Source: RGIG5612 sp964579345
GTDB taxonomy: Bacteria > Bacillota > Clostridia > Lachnospirales > Lachnospiraceae
DNA: 6,569 nucleotides
Direction: 5' to 3'
NCBI GenBank assembly: GCA_964579345.1
Contig: CAZOHB010000148.1
Location: 1 to 6,569 of the forward strand
The translations under genes were made by a program, and so were the position numbers. The notes below the pieces were generated by a model. It had not been told where the DNA came from, did not search any database, and saw nothing but the letters and a program-made list of their open reading frames with translations. This document shows, piece after piece, positions 6,295 through 6,569 of this stretch (position 1 is the first letter of the stretch; each line of letters begins with the position of its first letter).

Positions 6295-6466
6295 ATAACA
6301 TATTCGGGCGACAGTTTTTTCTATATAAAAAGAAATGCGGAAATGGTACGTATCGAAGAATAATGGCAGAAATCCCAATATATAGTGGCTATAGGCCGAA
6401 AAAGCGGAGCATATCTAGGGGCTTGAAAAGTGGAGAAAAATGACGCAAAATATAATCACTTCCACC
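6295..6466. other. A/T-rich noncoding stretch between divergent promoters
   Basis: The full gene-free region is 6257-6569 (313 bases). In its middle I see no reading frame with a plausible ribosome binding site, no tRNA, no riboswitch consensus I recognise and no terminator. It has A/T runs with G-rich islands (GGCTATAGGCCG near 6387-6398 and CTAGGGGCTTG near 6416-6425) and an isolated TATAAT at 6451-6456 without a well-spaced -35. It may hold regulatory sites or a small RNA that I cannot support. Confidence 0.4.
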
Positions 6467-6500
6467 GCGAAAAATATTCGCAAAAAAAATAAAAGTTTTT
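6467..6500 (+). promoter_or_regulatory. UP-element-like A/T tract upstream of the right-end promoter
   Basis: GCGAA-AAATA-TTCGC (6467-6481) is a small inverted repeat, followed by an A run, ATAAAAG and a T run ending just before TTGACA. Phased A and T tracts at this position resemble UP elements that bind the RNA polymerase alpha subunit, which suggests strong expression. The small inverted repeat has no known role here. Confidence 0.45.
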
Positions 6501-6501
6501 G

Positions 6502-6530
6502 TTGACAATATAATATCACGGTGTTATTAT
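6502..6530 (+). promoter_or_regulatory. Near-consensus sigma-A promoter firing out of the window
   Basis: A perfect TTGACA (6502-6507), a 17-base spacer and TATTAT (6525-6530) with TG at 6522-6523 form an extended -10 promoter close to the ideal. The predicted start is near 6537. At least 32 bases of transcript lie within the window, without a ribosome binding site or start codon. The target begins after 6569 and is unknown; it could be a protein gene with a leader or a stable RNA operon. Confidence 0.8.
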
Positions 6531-6531
6531 A
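6509..6531. repeat. Operator-like palindrome over the spacer and -10
   Basis: TATAATATCAC (6509-6519), G, GTGTTATTATA (6521-6531) is an inverted repeat matching at 10 of 11 positions around a central G. It covers most of the spacer and the whole -10 of the right-end promoter, where a dimeric repressor would block polymerase. It does not match the PerR, Fur, Rex or NrdR consensus as I know them. Confidence 0.55.
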
Positions 6532-6536
6532 GCAAA

Positions 6537-6561
6537 GCTGTCGCACGAAACAGCAGACAGC
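6537..6561 (+). other. Leader start with two mutually exclusive hairpins
   Basis: GCTGTC (6537-6542), lying at the predicted transcript start, can pair with ACAGC at 6550-6554 (five pairs) or GACAGC at 6556-6561 (six pairs). The two targets are near-direct repeats, so only one hairpin can form at a time. The stems are short, and the role could be 5'-end protection, processing or nothing. Confidence 0.35.
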
Positions 6562-6569
6562 AAAAAGCC

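Noticed and set aside
6257..6301. 15-residue hydrophobic N-terminal extension of the YbaK-like protein
   Set aside because: It would read through the GGAGG site and the likely -10. The family starts at the MAFEKVKAYF position.
6423..6456. Second plus-strand promoter, TTGAAA with TATAAT
   Set aside because: The spacer is 22 bases, too long for sigma-A, and no other hexamer fits.
1..6569. CRISPR array, insertion sequence, toxin-antitoxin, phage or defence island
   Set aside because: No regularly spaced repeats, transposase, integrase, short paired toxin-antitoxin frames or defence domains are visible. The genes are housekeeping in type with uniform composition.

Overview
The window looks like ordinary chromosome from a Gram-positive Clostridia-type bacterium, most likely a Lachnospiraceae-like gut anaerobe. 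This is an inference from three things: moderate GC content (roughly 45-50% by eye) in the genes with very A/T-rich intergenic DNA, strong GGAGG-type ribosome binding sites, and the style of the proteins (Firmicutes-type M32 carboxypeptidase, MutY with a CVPNGAPxC cluster, ferredoxin-less DUF362 protein, YbaK/EbsC protein). No phage, transposon, CRISPR, rRNA or tRNA gene is visible.

Left half, plus strand: the last codons of a hydrophobic protein (3-41) are followed by a hairpin (72-101). Then come an M32 metallocarboxypeptidase (128-1666) and, 56 bases later, the adenine DNA glycosylase mutY (1723-2826). A strong, apparently bidirectional terminator (2849-2878) closes this unit.

Right half, minus strand: reading from right to left, there is a YbaK/EbsC-type aminoacyl-tRNA deacylase (6256-5777), an unrecognised helical, weakly ankyrin-like protein (5751-5026) and a compact amidohydrolase (4956-4093). 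An assembly gap of 10 Ns follows (3976-3985), and then a DUF362 protein without its usual ferredoxin domain (3935-2901), which converges on mutY. Because of the gap, linkage between the DUF362/mutY/M32 block and the amidohydrolase/YbaK block depends on the scaffolding.

Right end: 313 bases (6257-6569) hold no gene. They carry a likely minus-strand promoter for ybaK and a near-consensus plus-strand promoter (TTGACA, 17 bases, TATTAT) that fires out of the window. The plus-strand promoter has an A/T-rich upstream tract, a 10-of-11-matched palindrome over its spacer and -10, and a leader start that can fold in two exclusive ways. The decamer GTGTTATTAT occurs at both promoters.

The genes do not form one pathway. 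They read as separate housekeeping functions: peptide turnover, oxidative DNA damage repair, tRNA quality control and two poorly characterised metabolic enzymes. I found no convincing new multi-gene system. The most interesting points are the regulatory architecture at 6467-6561, the cluster-less DUF362 protein, the compact amidohydrolase and the unclassified protein encoded beside ybaK.
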